A stretch of 64,000 nt of DNA from a virus: the IMG/VR virus record IMGVR_UViG_3300032291_002405, positions 1 to 64,000 of that record. One strand, 5' to 3'. The translations under genes were made by a program, and so were the position numbers. The stretch's first letter is position 1. Each line of letters opens with the position of its first letter. The notes under the pieces are model-generated. The model saw only the letters and a program-made list of their open reading frames with translations, searched no databases and was not told where the DNA came from. Shown here piece after piece: positions 48,039 to 56,470 of this stretch.

Positions 48039-48563
48039 TTAAACATAAAATATTAAATAATCGTCATGATTGTAATTTTCAATAATATTCAAATGTAATG
48101 TGTTTCGATAATGGTCATATTTGTTTAATTTTTCAGTATGGCTCTTCATTAGTGTTTTGATTATTATGTCGAGCTCTCCTTGATTTCTATTAAAGTTTAA
48201 CACCTTACATTTAATTTGTAATCCTGTTTCATTTTTTATAATAAAAAACTCTTGCCCGGGTCTTTTTACAATAGAGCCTCCTTTAAAATCTTTAATTATC
48301 AATTCACCATTAACCACAGGTCCTAATATTGACCTCTTGGTTGCCTGAAACGCCTTATATTCTACTTTATTTAAAGCGTCCATTATTACACTTTGTAATT
48401 CTTCTAAAGTTATATCAGAATCATTTTCTTTTCGTGTCATTCTTTCTTCGGCATGATTACTTAGAATAAATCTAATAGTGTTCTTACCATCATTATAATT
48501 GATAATTGGGTTTTGAATCATTGATTCGATTAATAATCGATATATAACATTAAGTAATTTCAT
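48039..48563 (-). CDS. hypothetical protein, capsid-targeting-like start
   Basis: 174 residues. The N-terminal helix ends in L11-I12-E13/S14, a prohead-protease-like site. SNHAEERMTRKE followed by a helix resembles the His-Ala-x-x-Arg segment of small RNase-toxin families, and ITLEELQSVI fits the next helix, so an RNA-cleaving internal protein is a possibility only. The ATG overlaps the stop of the LRR gene by one base; a class B-like TATTTATAT lies within the end of that gene. Confidence 0.5.
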   Translation of the reverse strand: MKLLNVIYRLLIESMIQNPIINYNDGKNTIRFILSNHAEERMTRKENDSDITLEELQSVIMDALNKVEYKAFQATKRSILGPVVNGELIIKDFKGGSIVKRPGQEFFIIKNETGLQIKCKVLNFNRNQGELDIIIKTLMKSHTEKLNKYDHYRNTLHLNIIENYNHDDYLIFYV

Positions 48564-49105
48564 TACATATAAATATTACCATTAACCTGAACCATTTGTC
48601 TTATTTCTTCTTTGGAATGTTTTTTAGATAATGGAGTTCTATATAGATTCAAATTACCACCAACGGAGCGAAGGTTTCCAAGGGATTCGATTTCTGTGTC
48701 GGTCAAATCCAAATAACCACCAACGGATTTAAGGTTTCCAAGCGATTTGATTTTAGAAATTCGTAAATTCAACCAGTTACCAACGGATTGAAGAGCACCG
48801 AGGGAGTTGATTTCGGATTCATATAAATCCAAATAACCACCAACTGAGCGAAGGTTTCCAAGGGATTCGATTTTGGTATTATATAAATCCAAATAACCAC
48901 CAACGGATGTTAAATTTCCAAGGGATTTGATATTAGTTTCATATAGATTCAAATTACCATCAATTGTATAAGGTGGATTTCCTTCGGATTCCAGATATTC
49001 TTGCAGAAAATTCCAATCATTATTAAAATATTTTAATGATGGAATATTAATAACATTCAAGTTATCCGTTTCTTTTTTTAATATTTTTTTAATTAGATAC
49101 CTCAT
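48563..49105 (-). CDS. leucine-rich-repeat protein
   Basis: 180 residues. After a basic N-terminal helix and 50 residues of linker, five to six repeats of 20 residues with consensus SLGNLxSVGGYLDLYxTxIE form an LRR-like solenoid (about 52-160). The repeat is also evident at DNA level. A ligand-binding or host-target role is likely from the fold. Coupled to the 174-residue gene. Confidence 0.75.
   Translation of the reverse strand: MRYLIKKILKKETDNLNVINIPSLKYFNNDWNFLQEYLESEGNPPYTIDGNLNLYETNIKSLGNLTSVGGYLDLYNTKIESLGNLRSVGGYLDLYESEINSLGALQSVGNWLNLRISKIKSLGNLKSVGGYLDLTDTEIESLGNLRSVGGNLNLYRTPLSKKHSKEEIRQMVQVNGNIYM
48655..48957 (-). repeat. 60-bp tandem repeat in the LRR gene
   Basis: Five consecutive units of 60 bp beginning ACCACCAACGGA (plus strand) with GGTTTCCAAGGGATT in the middle. 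Units 1 and 4 are nearly identical, pointing to recent duplication or conversion. Confidence 0.8.
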
Positions 49106-49127
49106 TATAATTAAATATCACAGAAAC

Positions 49128-49316
49128 AAAAAGGGAACCGTAGTTCCCTTTCATGTTTAAGGTCGTGAGACTCGGCTCCACCTTATGTCCATACTAGTTT
49201 GGGACAGACATCCTCATAAGATTTCGTTTATCGGGTTCATTGGTAAGGTTATCTTCAACTTTTCCAATCAGGTTACTGTTTAAGTCCACATAACCATCGG
49301 ACTTTTTCTTATCGAA
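49128..49316 (-). ncRNA. possible structured RNA or 3' UTR
   Basis: Between the stop at 49317 and the terminator at 49130-49151 lie about 165 bp without a frame but with several pairings on the minus strand: AAGTCC/GGACTT; GGTTA/TAACC overlapping it in a pseudoknot-like way; CTTAT/ATAAG enclosing TGTCC/GGAC; and AAGG/CCTT. It may be a processed small RNA or a long structured 3' UTR. No family recognised. Confidence 0.4.
49130..49151 (-). terminator. intrinsic terminator
   Basis: AAAGGGAA/TTCCCTTT hairpin with a six-base loop followed by TTG and Ts on the minus strand; it ends the transcript carrying the 42-residue gene and the structured region behind it. Confidence 0.75.
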
Positions 49317-49445
49317 TTACCAAACCTTTTCTCGCTTTCTATCGTAAACTTTTTTAGATTTTACGACACGAACCACATTTTTTCTACGTACAATCTGTGC
49401 TATATGTCCGTTTGATAATCCTTGTTTCCAATCTTTGTTTTCCAT
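49317..49445 (-). CDS. small basic protein
   Basis: 42 residues from the ATG at 49445 (MENKDWKQGLSNGHIAQIV...), ending KREKVW. Very basic C-terminal half. Supported by a class A-type promoter 7 bp upstream and a single terminator downstream. Possibly nucleic-acid binding; family unknown. Confidence 0.5.
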   Translation of the reverse strand: MENKDWKQGLSNGHIAQIVRRKNVVRVVKSKKVYDRKREKVW

Positions 49446-49452
49446 AACAATA

Positions 49453-49482
49453 CAAATATACGATGTTTTTTTTAATCTACAA
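49453..49482 (-). promoter_or_regulatory. class A-type promoter (TTG-N19-TATATTTG)
   Basis: TTG (49482-49480), 19 bp, TATATTTG (49460-49453) on the minus strand, 7 bp before the ATG at 49445. One base shorter than the other class A spacers. Confidence 0.5.
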
Positions 49483-49484
49483 AA

Positions 49485-51686
49485 TCAAAAATCATATTTT
49501 ACCGCAATTTGTTGTACACCTTGTCTTTTTTCAGGACTCTGTAATTTAGAATAAACCAACAAATTTTTGTCGGTATCATACAACCCAACCTCAGTAAAAT
49601 AAACATCATTACCTGATATCCATGTCGGATTTGATGACCTAATGTATTGTGATGTTGCCAAATTTACCAAATATTTCATTTCATATATTGTTGCCTGAAC
49701 ATCAGTTTCAATATTACCGTAAAAGAAATATTCATCACCAAATGTCATACCGGTATTGTAATTAATTAATGGTAAATCTATTATTTCTTCCAAACGATAA
49801 ATCGTTGCGTTATCATATAAATTCTTAGTGATTTGAAATGTCGTCCCACTTATTTCCGACGGACCGATATTAATCGAACCCGTATTTGCAGATATTACCG
49901 ATGTGACATCAATTTCTTTCCATAGCATCGGGTCCGGTCTTTCACCTGTTGTAACTTTTTGGCAGATTAATTTAACATTCGTACATGTAAATCCTGATGG
50001 TTGCAATCCCATTTCTTCAATTAAAAATGGAAATTCATTTCCGAATCTTACAATAACATCATCGGTTTGTCCTGTAATATTTGAACCTGTAATTTTAGAA
50101 TAATAGTTACAATGTAACCCATTTGTAGAACCGGTATTGGCAAATCTATATGTTACAAACATAGTTTCACTATCACCTGTTAATATACCGTCAGTTGCGG
50201 ACACATTTTGATTAAAGGTATTTGGTACTACTAACCCTAACCTAGGTGCTGGTAATGTATAATTTCTATTAGATTTATAGGACATTACACTTAATAATTC
50301 TTCATCATCAATCACGACCATTTTCAAATCAGGAAATACTTTACCAACCCTATTAGGATATCCATCAGAATTTTCATGTGTGTCCCATAAATGATAATAT
50401 CGCAACCCAGGATTATTCATGTCGTCATTTTTAGTTGATAACATATAATATGGTTGAAATAAATTTAAATCATCAAAATTTGGTGGGTCGATATAAAATG
50501 TTTCACCTATTACACCGGTTTTAGATTTGTGCCACATAATTGTTGGCATTACTAATTTAAAATTTCTACCTTGACCTGTTTCACCTGAATTTGTTGGGTC
50601 AAATGGTTCTGTTGCAAACTTTTCACCATAAAAATTATTAATTCCTTGATTTGTGTAGTGAATTATTGAAATCGCTTTTTGTTCCGATGGTAGTAAATTT
50701 ATCTTTTCACCAAAAGAATTTTGGTAAAACGTATTTGTAATATAACTATCACCACTAACATTTTGAAATGTTTGTCCTGAATCAGATTGATAACCTAAAT
50801 ATTCTTTTGTACTTGTATATGCGGTTGAACCAAATTCATTATGGTCTTTATATAAAGTATATGAAAGACCGGCAGGAGTTTCAGACCAAGGTTGATTCAT
50901 ATTCCAAATAGGCACATCTTGTTGTTGTATTTCGCAATTTAACTCGAATGAGAAAACACCCGCATCATAATAAGATTCCGGTGTGTAACTATCGTAATAT
51001 GGTGTCATTCCTGATGGATAGAAAAACGCCCGACCTGTTCCTGTGAAAGCAGAAAAATTAGGTAAATCTCTATCAACTTGAATTGTATTACCACTAACAC
51101 CAACAACTTTATATGTTAATATTGGATATGAAAAATTCACTATACCACAACTATCATCATTATTAAAATAAAGAACAACAAATTGACCTGATTGTGGTGT
51201 GCCAGTCACAGAAGCATTACAATTATCGGATATCACTGTAAAAGTACTTGCAGTTGTAATTGCGGATAAATTAAATCTATAGTTTGACGTTACAGTTAAT
51301 GCTGAGTTGGTAAATGCAGAATAATTTCCTGAAGACCCTGTAAAAAAACCTCTCGGTTCTGGTGTGTTAAAAATATCAACCACATCTGAATCTTGAAATG
51401 GGATTCCGAATGTATTGGTATCACCCGTAGAACTAGATAAAAATATTGGATATTTAATTCCACTTTTATTACTTTGTGGTACACCCGTATTGTTATGTGT
51501 ATTGTATTCAGGAACAATAACTTGTAGTGTTGTTAAATTCGCCCCACTAATACAATTGTAACAAACTTCACTGTCACCTAGTTGAAAGTATGAAATGTTA
51601 AAATTACCTTGTGATAGTTTTCTACGTCCCACATCCGTAATTTGAGTGTTAATAAGTGCCGATGTATCTTTTAATATGTATGCCAT
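49485..51686 (-). CDS. large virion structural protein, tail or baseplate type
   Basis: 733 residues, beta-rich, Ser/Thr/Asn/Gly-rich. The N-terminus (KDTSALINTQITDVGRRKLS) resembles conserved structural proteins of Bacteroidetes myophages as I recall them. No enzymatic motif. A class B box precedes it by 3 bp, and it heads the downstream side of the appendage block. Baseplate or tail-sheath-adjacent assignment is by context. Confidence 0.55.
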   Translation of the reverse strand: MAYILKDTSALINTQITDVGRRKLSQGNFNISYFQLGDSEVCYNCISGANLTTLQVIVPEYNTHNNTGVPQSNKSGIKYPIFLSSSTGDTNTFGIPFQDSDVVDIFNTPEPRGFFTGSSGNYSAFTNSALTVTSNYRFNLSAITTASTFTVISDNCNASVTGTPQSGQFVVLYFNNDDSCGIVNFSYPILTYKVVGVSGNTIQVDRDLPNFSAFTGTGRAFFYPSGMTPYYDSYTPESYYDAGVFSFELNCEIQQQDVPIWNMNQPWSETPAGLSYTLYKDHNEFGSTAYTSTKEYLGYQSDSGQTFQNVSGDSYITNTFYQNSFGEKINLLPSEQKAISIIHYTNQGINNFYGEKFATEPFDPTNSGETGQGRNFKLVMPTIMWHKSKTGVIGETFYIDPPNFDDLNLFQPYYMLSTKNDDMNNPGLRYYHLWDTHENSDGYPNRVGKVFPDLKMVVIDDEELLSVMSYKSNRNYTLPAPRLGLVVPNTFNQNVSATDGILTGDSETMFVTYRFANTGSTNGLHCNYYSKITGSNITGQTDDVIVRFGNEFPFLIEEMGLQPSGFTCTNVKLICQKVTTGERPDPMLWKEIDVTSVISANTGSINIGPSEISGTTFQITKNLYDNATIYRLEEIIDLPLINYNTGMTFGDEYFFYGNIETDVQATIYEMKYLVNLATSQYIRSSNPTWISGNDVYFTEVGLYDTDKNLLVYSKLQSPEKRQGVQQIAVKYDF

Positions 51687-51689
51687 TTT

Positions 51690-51698
51690 TTATAAATA
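51690..51698 (-). promoter_or_regulatory. class B box TATTTATAA
   Basis: TATTTATAA on the minus strand, 3 bp before the structural-gene ATG at 51686; it supports a late-gene role for this element. Confidence 0.45.
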
Positions 51699-51699
51699 C

Positions 51700-53484
51700 T
51701 TAACTATAACTATTTCCATAGTAAATAGGACTATATAATTGACTATATAATTGTTGTGGTTGTGGTGTTTGAACAATTAATACCGAACAATCATTACTAA
51801 TTGATGGTCCATTAAATCCAACACTAACACTAATTTTTCCATCTGTTATCGCATCTGAACAATTAAGATTACCATCACCAACAATTAATCCTTGCCCTAA
51901 AATTGGTAGTGGTGTTACAGAGTTCGCACAAATTTCAACAGTCTGATTTGGTGATACCGTATAACCAGTTTCAGTACCACCTGTACAATTTACCCAACTA
52001 TAATATTTTACACTATTTGTAGGGTTATAAACCGATTTTGACGAACAAGACTGTGTTCCACCTGAAATTTTAGTAATTGCGGTTATAACGTTACCTGATA
52101 TTGTATTATTTGATGTTAACTTAATATTACTATATTGTATTGAATATGTTTTACGCGTTGTTGGGTACGGATAATTGTATGCAAATGGTGACGGAACTAT
52201 AGTCTGTGTGTTAGTTAATGCCGATACTGTCGGTGATATTAATGTGGTACCACTATATGTTGAAGGTGTATGTATAATATTTGTTAATCCGGGTTTAGAT
52301 GTGTCTTCTAAAACACTAATATAAATCGGAACGTTTATTGTCACACCACTTGGTAATGATGGTGTTACTTTAACAACATAATCTAATTTCGATTTAACTT
52401 GTGTACCGTAGTTCAACTGAGTATCAATTTGATTAGACTCAATTGATAATCTATAAGTCGTTTTTTGACTTCCAGCATTAACAGTAAACGTCTTACTATT
52501 AATTGTATTACCACTATCTTTTACATAAATAATACCCGATTGGTCACATAAATTATTAAAAACGGGACTTGATTGATAATTAACACCGTCAATTGAATAT
52601 GTATATCCACCAACACCACCATTAGCATTAATTAAAACACTACCATCACATAATCCATCACAACTTTCATTATTCACAGTTAAATTAAAATCTAAAACTG
52701 AATTTGTTGGACATGTACCTGAAGTTGCAATCCAAGTTTGTTGAGTTCCAAGTAATGACCATGAACCAAGTGGATTATATGTATCATTAGTATTAACAAG
52801 TGAGTTACCTGTTTTACCCAAAACCATCCATTGATTTATAAACCCATCAACCCACTGTATTGTATATCCGGAACTAGCACCTGTACCTGAATATGATGGT
52901 TTATCATTAACAACACCAGCATAACTAAATGGATATGCCGTAAATGTTTCAGATGTTGAATATAAACATAATGTAATTGGATAGTACGGAGTTACTGTTT
53001 GTGGGTCACAATCTTCACAAGTTTCATAATAAACCGATAATACATCACCCGTATATGTTTGTCCTGTGTAAAGTGTTTTACCACTATAGGTCCAACATCC
53101 TTGAGTGTTTTCAAATTTATATACACCACCAAGAATTAATTGACTTTCAGTTAATCCTGTGAAATAAGCAAATGTCGACGCACTACAACTTTGAAAATAA
53201 TCCAAATAAAATGAATCGGAACCAACTTCACAAGTTGTTGTTGCCGAATAATCACCATAATAATCGACTATCGTCACAGTATAACTACCCGGATATAAAT
53301 TATAGATGTTATTTGTTTTTAATTCATTATCCCAAGTGATATTGTATGGTGTTGACCCACCTGTAATAGTTAGGTAAATCGCACCATCATTTGACACCGG
53401 TGTTGTTGCATTGACCGAATAACAATCAACCCCTAAAGGTAAAATTGTAACGACCGAACAAGTATTTCCACTAATATTTGACAT
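51700..53484 (-). CDS. appendage protein with SprB-like repeats
   Basis: 594 residues. At least two SprB-like modules: DGAIYLTITGGSTPYNITWD with YPGSYTVTIVD (about 34-80), and CDGSVLINANGGVGGYTYSI (about 280-300). These modules occur in flavobacterial surface adhesins and are a strong host clue. The remainder is beta-sandwich-like, Thr/Ser-rich with paired cysteines. A receptor-binding or decoration role is likely. It shares one base with the upstream small module gene. Confidence 0.7.
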   Translation of the reverse strand: MSNISGNTCSVVTILPLGVDCYSVNATTPVSNDGAIYLTITGGSTPYNITWDNELKTNNIYNLYPGSYTVTIVDYYGDYSATTTCEVGSDSFYLDYFQSCSASTFAYFTGLTESQLILGGVYKFENTQGCWTYSGKTLYTGQTYTGDVLSVYYETCEDCDPQTVTPYYPITLCLYSTSETFTAYPFSYAGVVNDKPSYSGTGASSGYTIQWVDGFINQWMVLGKTGNSLVNTNDTYNPLGSWSLLGTQQTWIATSGTCPTNSVLDFNLTVNNESCDGLCDGSVLINANGGVGGYTYSIDGVNYQSSPVFNNLCDQSGIIYVKDSGNTINSKTFTVNAGSQKTTYRLSIESNQIDTQLNYGTQVKSKLDYVVKVTPSLPSGVTINVPIYISVLEDTSKPGLTNIIHTPSTYSGTTLISPTVSALTNTQTIVPSPFAYNYPYPTTRKTYSIQYSNIKLTSNNTISGNVITAITKISGGTQSCSSKSVYNPTNSVKYYSWVNCTGGTETGYTVSPNQTVEICANSVTPLPILGQGLIVGDGNLNCSDAITDGKISVSVGFNGPSISNDCSVLIVQTPQPQQLYSQLYSPIYYGNSYS

Positions 53485-53699
53485 TAATAAGTTTTTATTA
53501 TTTCACAATTATTTGAATCGACTATTTTAATTGAATAGTTAGTTATACTATCATAGGGTGATGGTACATTAACAGTTAATGGTATGTCCGAATTACTAAA
53601 AGTATCCATATAAACACAATTTATTAAGGACGTATCACAAACATATATATGATAATCCTGAGCACCTGTTATTGAATTAATTGTTACTTGTCTACCCAT
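53484..53699 (-). CDS. small single-module appendage protein
   Basis: 71 residues from the ATG at 53699, just after the upstream stop. One beta-sandwich-like module with ITGAQDYHIYVCD and a closing YSIKIVDSNNC, similar in length and layout to the 73-residue protein at 63754. It may cap or link SprB-like fibres. Confidence 0.55.
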   Translation of the reverse strand: MGRQVTINSITGAQDYHIYVCDTSLINCVYMDTFSNSDIPLTVNVPSPYDSITNYSIKIVDSNNCEIIKTY

Positions 53700-53700
53700 A

Positions 53701-54384
53701 TTATGTCCACATTTGTACGTAACCAAAATAACTTGTCATGTTAATAGTTGTTGCCGTTCCGATTATTAATTGTAGGTTACCACCCGTAAATCCTGATATT
53801 GTTTGTTGTGTTGTTGGGTCACTTAATGGAATTTTCTTAAAATCTCCGGTTTGGTCACAATATCCCAAAGAATAACACACACTTACTTGTGAATTGTTGA
53901 AGATTATCTCACCGGCAATTTCAAAAGGTTTATTTTGGAAAAAATCTACAGTTTGATTACCAATTGAAGACCCTGTTAATATTTGATTTCCTATTTTCAT
54001 TGAAACATTAATGGTTTCGCTATTACTTCCTGAGCTTGTTTTACCTACAACCCTAAAATGTAATATTTTTGAACGATAGTTTGAACTATTTTGAAAAAAG
54101 GACGTTGGGAATGTTACCGACCCAACACTGTTTGCCGATGTTCCGCTTAAAAAATTAACATCTGATGCCGCTTCAGTATACGTTATAGTATTGATTCTTG
54201 AAAAAATAGTTCTTTGTGTAAACGCATCAAAACTGTCAGTATTTCCTGTAAAGTTTGAAATATTATTTAAAAAATTATTTTTATTTATTTGTGACGTAAC
54301 ACCATTAACCACAATAGGTATAACTGATGTCGTCGACGCCGAAGCAATTATCGGTAATTCTGTTATTTTTTTCTGTATTGCCAT
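53701..54384 (-). CDS. tail-fibre-like protein
   Basis: 227 residues. MAIQKKITELPIIASASTTS is a typical attachment segment of phage tail fibres, followed by a beta-rich, Ser/Asn-rich domain with one Cys pair. Lies between the Pro/Thr-rich 683-residue protein and the small module gene, 1 bp from the latter. Confidence 0.6.
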   Translation of the reverse strand: MAIQKKITELPIIASASTTSVIPIVVNGVTSQINKNNFLNNISNFTGNTDSFDAFTQRTIFSRINTITYTEAASDVNFLSGTSANSVGSVTFPTSFFQNSSNYRSKILHFRVVGKTSSGSNSETINVSMKIGNQILTGSSIGNQTVDFFQNKPFEIAGEIIFNNSQVSVCYSLGYCDQTGDFKKIPLSDPTTQQTISGFTGGNLQLIIGTATTINMTSYFGYVQMWT

Positions 54385-54387
54385 AAT

Positions 54388-56439
54388 TTAATAAATTAAA
54401 AATTCTTCATCTTCTGTTGATAAATAGTCACCATCTTCGGTTAATATATAATCACCAAGACCATCATAACATTCGTTACAATTATCAAATACATCTAAAA
54501 TTGTATTTAAGGTTAATGTTGGGCTTTGGTTATTAACTCTTCCATTGTAAGTAAAACAATATGTGTTACCATTAACATTTGCGGATATCACATTTCCAAT
54601 TTCCGCAATTGTCCCACCTGTACTTCTCATTGTATGTGAAACATAATATATTTGACCACTAACACATTCTGTTATTTGTCTAACAAAATTACAATTAAAT
54701 TCAGTATCTATTATTGTGAATGTTGTCACACCAGAAATACCGAAGTTTCGTTGAATTGCAGGAGTTCCTGACGGTGTTGGTGTCGGTGTCGGTGTTACGG
54801 TATTAATAATAGTTAAATTAACATTAACGGTAGCACAGGGATTGATAAACACACTTGGAGTAACCGTAGGTGTTGGTGTTACCGTTTTTGTTGGTGTAAC
54901 TGTTGGTGTTACCGTTTTTGTTGGTGTTACTGTTGGTGTTACCGTTTTTGTTGGTGTTACTGTTGGTGTCGGACATGGTCCTACCGTCCAAATATTTTCA
55001 TCAATATCCGGACAATTTGAAAAACAAGGTGTTTTTCCATTTAAAATACAATTACCAATTAAACTATCACTTAAACACCACGAAACCCCATTATAAAAAA
55101 CAACACCTGATACACTACCAACATAATATTCCCTACCATTATAAGTCCCAAATGATGTATAATTACCACTATAATTAGTATATCCGTCTAAGTTCAATGA
55201 TAGACAATAATTGTCAGGACAATCCGATATTACGGGTGTCGATGTAACTGATGGTGTAACAGTATTTGTGGGTACCGGTGTTGGTGTTTCACCGTAACAA
55301 GAACCATTATTAATAATTGTGACTGTTGCCGGTGCAATTATTGAATCATTACATGCACAAATATCATAAACCTGTTGGGGTCCAAGACTTATTGATTGCT
55401 CATTACCATAACAATCTGTAAAACTCACAAAGACAAATTCATCCGTATTTGTGTTTGTTAAATTATAAGAAATACACGTACAAAAAACAGAACTTGGTGT
55501 TACTGTATTTGTTGGTGTAACTGTTGGTGTTACCGTTTTTGTTGGTGTTACTGTTGGTGTTACTGTTGGTGTGGGTGTAGGTGTGGGTGTAGGTGTGGGT
55601 GTAGGTGTGGGACTTACAACACTAACACAGGCCGAACAACCAGTATAAGGACCATTCGTCGATATTGAACTATAAACCGTACCGATTCCCGAATATGTAA
55701 CAACTGTTGCACATCCATTGAAACCGTCAGTTTGAACATTATATGTATCACCAGTATTTAATGTGCTGCCAGTAACATCTTTTAAAACAAAAACTTCAAA
55801 TGGTGATGAACACCCACTCATTTGATATACAGGAGAACAAGGTGTTTCACCTATACAGGCCGAACAACCAGTATATGATACAATCCCATTTAATTGATAT
55901 TGTGTTCCAACACCTGAAAAAGGTACAACTTGTGCACATTCACTTGAGCTATCTATAAAGATGTTTAATGTTGTTGTTCCTGCACTTAAATTAATTATAT
56001 TTCCGCCACTACCACTTGTGGTTCCTGTGTAATACGCTTGGTAAACTTCATGCGGCTCACAACATCCCGAAAATTGTCGATTTACATTTATGTCAAAAAA
56101 TAAATCGTAATTAGAATTTAACAATAAAGTACCTACGGTACCTGTCGGTCCAGAAACATTAACCGAATAATATACCGTTAATCCACTATAATTCTTATTA
56201 AAACTATTTACCGTGTATGATGTGTTAACAGCACCACCGGATATTGTCATCGTAATGGTTTCACCAGACAATAAATAATTGATAAGTGCGTCATAACTTA
56301 TTGAATTATTAACAACTGAAATCCAACTATTTTGGTTAAATGTTACTAAATTTACACCGCCTGAGTTTGCGTCATTGGTTGTAAAGTAACCATTGGTTAA
56401 ATAAGCCGTCGACCCACTATATTTATAATTTCTAAACAT
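54388..56439 (-). CDS. appendage protein with Pro-Thr repeats
   Basis: 683 residues. Cys-containing beta modules (for example CIGETPCSPVYQMSGCSSPF) alternate with low-complexity linkers such as PTPTPTPTPTVTPTVTP (about 278-316) and PTKTVTPTVTP (about 493-530). The layout of folded heads on rigid, possibly O-glycosylated stalks fits a fibre. Neighbouring glycosyltransferases make glycosylation of the Thr-rich stalks plausible. TATTTATTA lies 6 bp before the start. Confidence 0.65.
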   Translation of the reverse strand: MFRNYKYSGSTAYLTNGYFTTNDANSGGVNLVTFNQNSWISVVNNSISYDALINYLLSGETITMTISGGAVNTSYTVNSFNKNYSGLTVYYSVNVSGPTGTVGTLLLNSNYDLFFDINVNRQFSGCCEPHEVYQAYYTGTTSGSGGNIINLSAGTTTLNIFIDSSSECAQVVPFSGVGTQYQLNGIVSYTGCSACIGETPCSPVYQMSGCSSPFEVFVLKDVTGSTLNTGDTYNVQTDGFNGCATVVTYSGIGTVYSSISTNGPYTGCSACVSVVSPTPTPTPTPTPTPTPTVTPTVTPTKTVTPTVTPTNTVTPSSVFCTCISYNLTNTNTDEFVFVSFTDCYGNEQSISLGPQQVYDICACNDSIIAPATVTIINNGSCYGETPTPVPTNTVTPSVTSTPVISDCPDNYCLSLNLDGYTNYSGNYTSFGTYNGREYYVGSVSGVVFYNGVSWCLSDSLIGNCILNGKTPCFSNCPDIDENIWTVGPCPTPTVTPTKTVTPTVTPTKTVTPTVTPTKTVTPTPTVTPSVFINPCATVNVNLTIINTVTPTPTPTPSGTPAIQRNFGISGVTTFTIIDTEFNCNFVRQITECVSGQIYYVSHTMRSTGGTIAEIGNVISANVNGNTYCFTYNGRVNNQSPTLTLNTILDVFDNCNECYDGLGDYILTEDGDYLSTEDEEFLIY
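54855..54970 (-). repeat. 30-bp tandem repeat encoding PTVTPTKTVT
   Basis: Nearly identical 30-bp units (GGTGTTACCGTTTTTGTT, plus strand) repeat about four times; a related stretch lies at 55495-55612. Likely to vary in copy number. Confidence 0.75.
55495..55612 (-). repeat. Pro-Thr coding repeat
   Basis: Second Pro-Thr tract of the same gene, ending in GTAGGTGTGG-type 12-bp units. Confidence 0.7.
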
Positions 56440-56470
56440 CTATCCTAATAAATAATCAGTAATTTATTTT

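Noticed and set aside
48655-48957. CRISPR-like array because of regular 60-bp repeats.
   Set aside because: The repeats are contiguous, in frame and encode leucine-rich repeats; there are no spacers.
49201-49260. Hammerhead ribozyme because of CGAAA and CTTATGAGG near each other.
   Set aside because: The conserved CUGAUGA core and its correct order relative to GAAA are absent.
54842-55178. Plus-strand Val/Gly- and Leu-rich frames in the appendage gene.
   Set aside because: They mirror the Pro-Thr repeat of the minus-strand gene and have no start signals.
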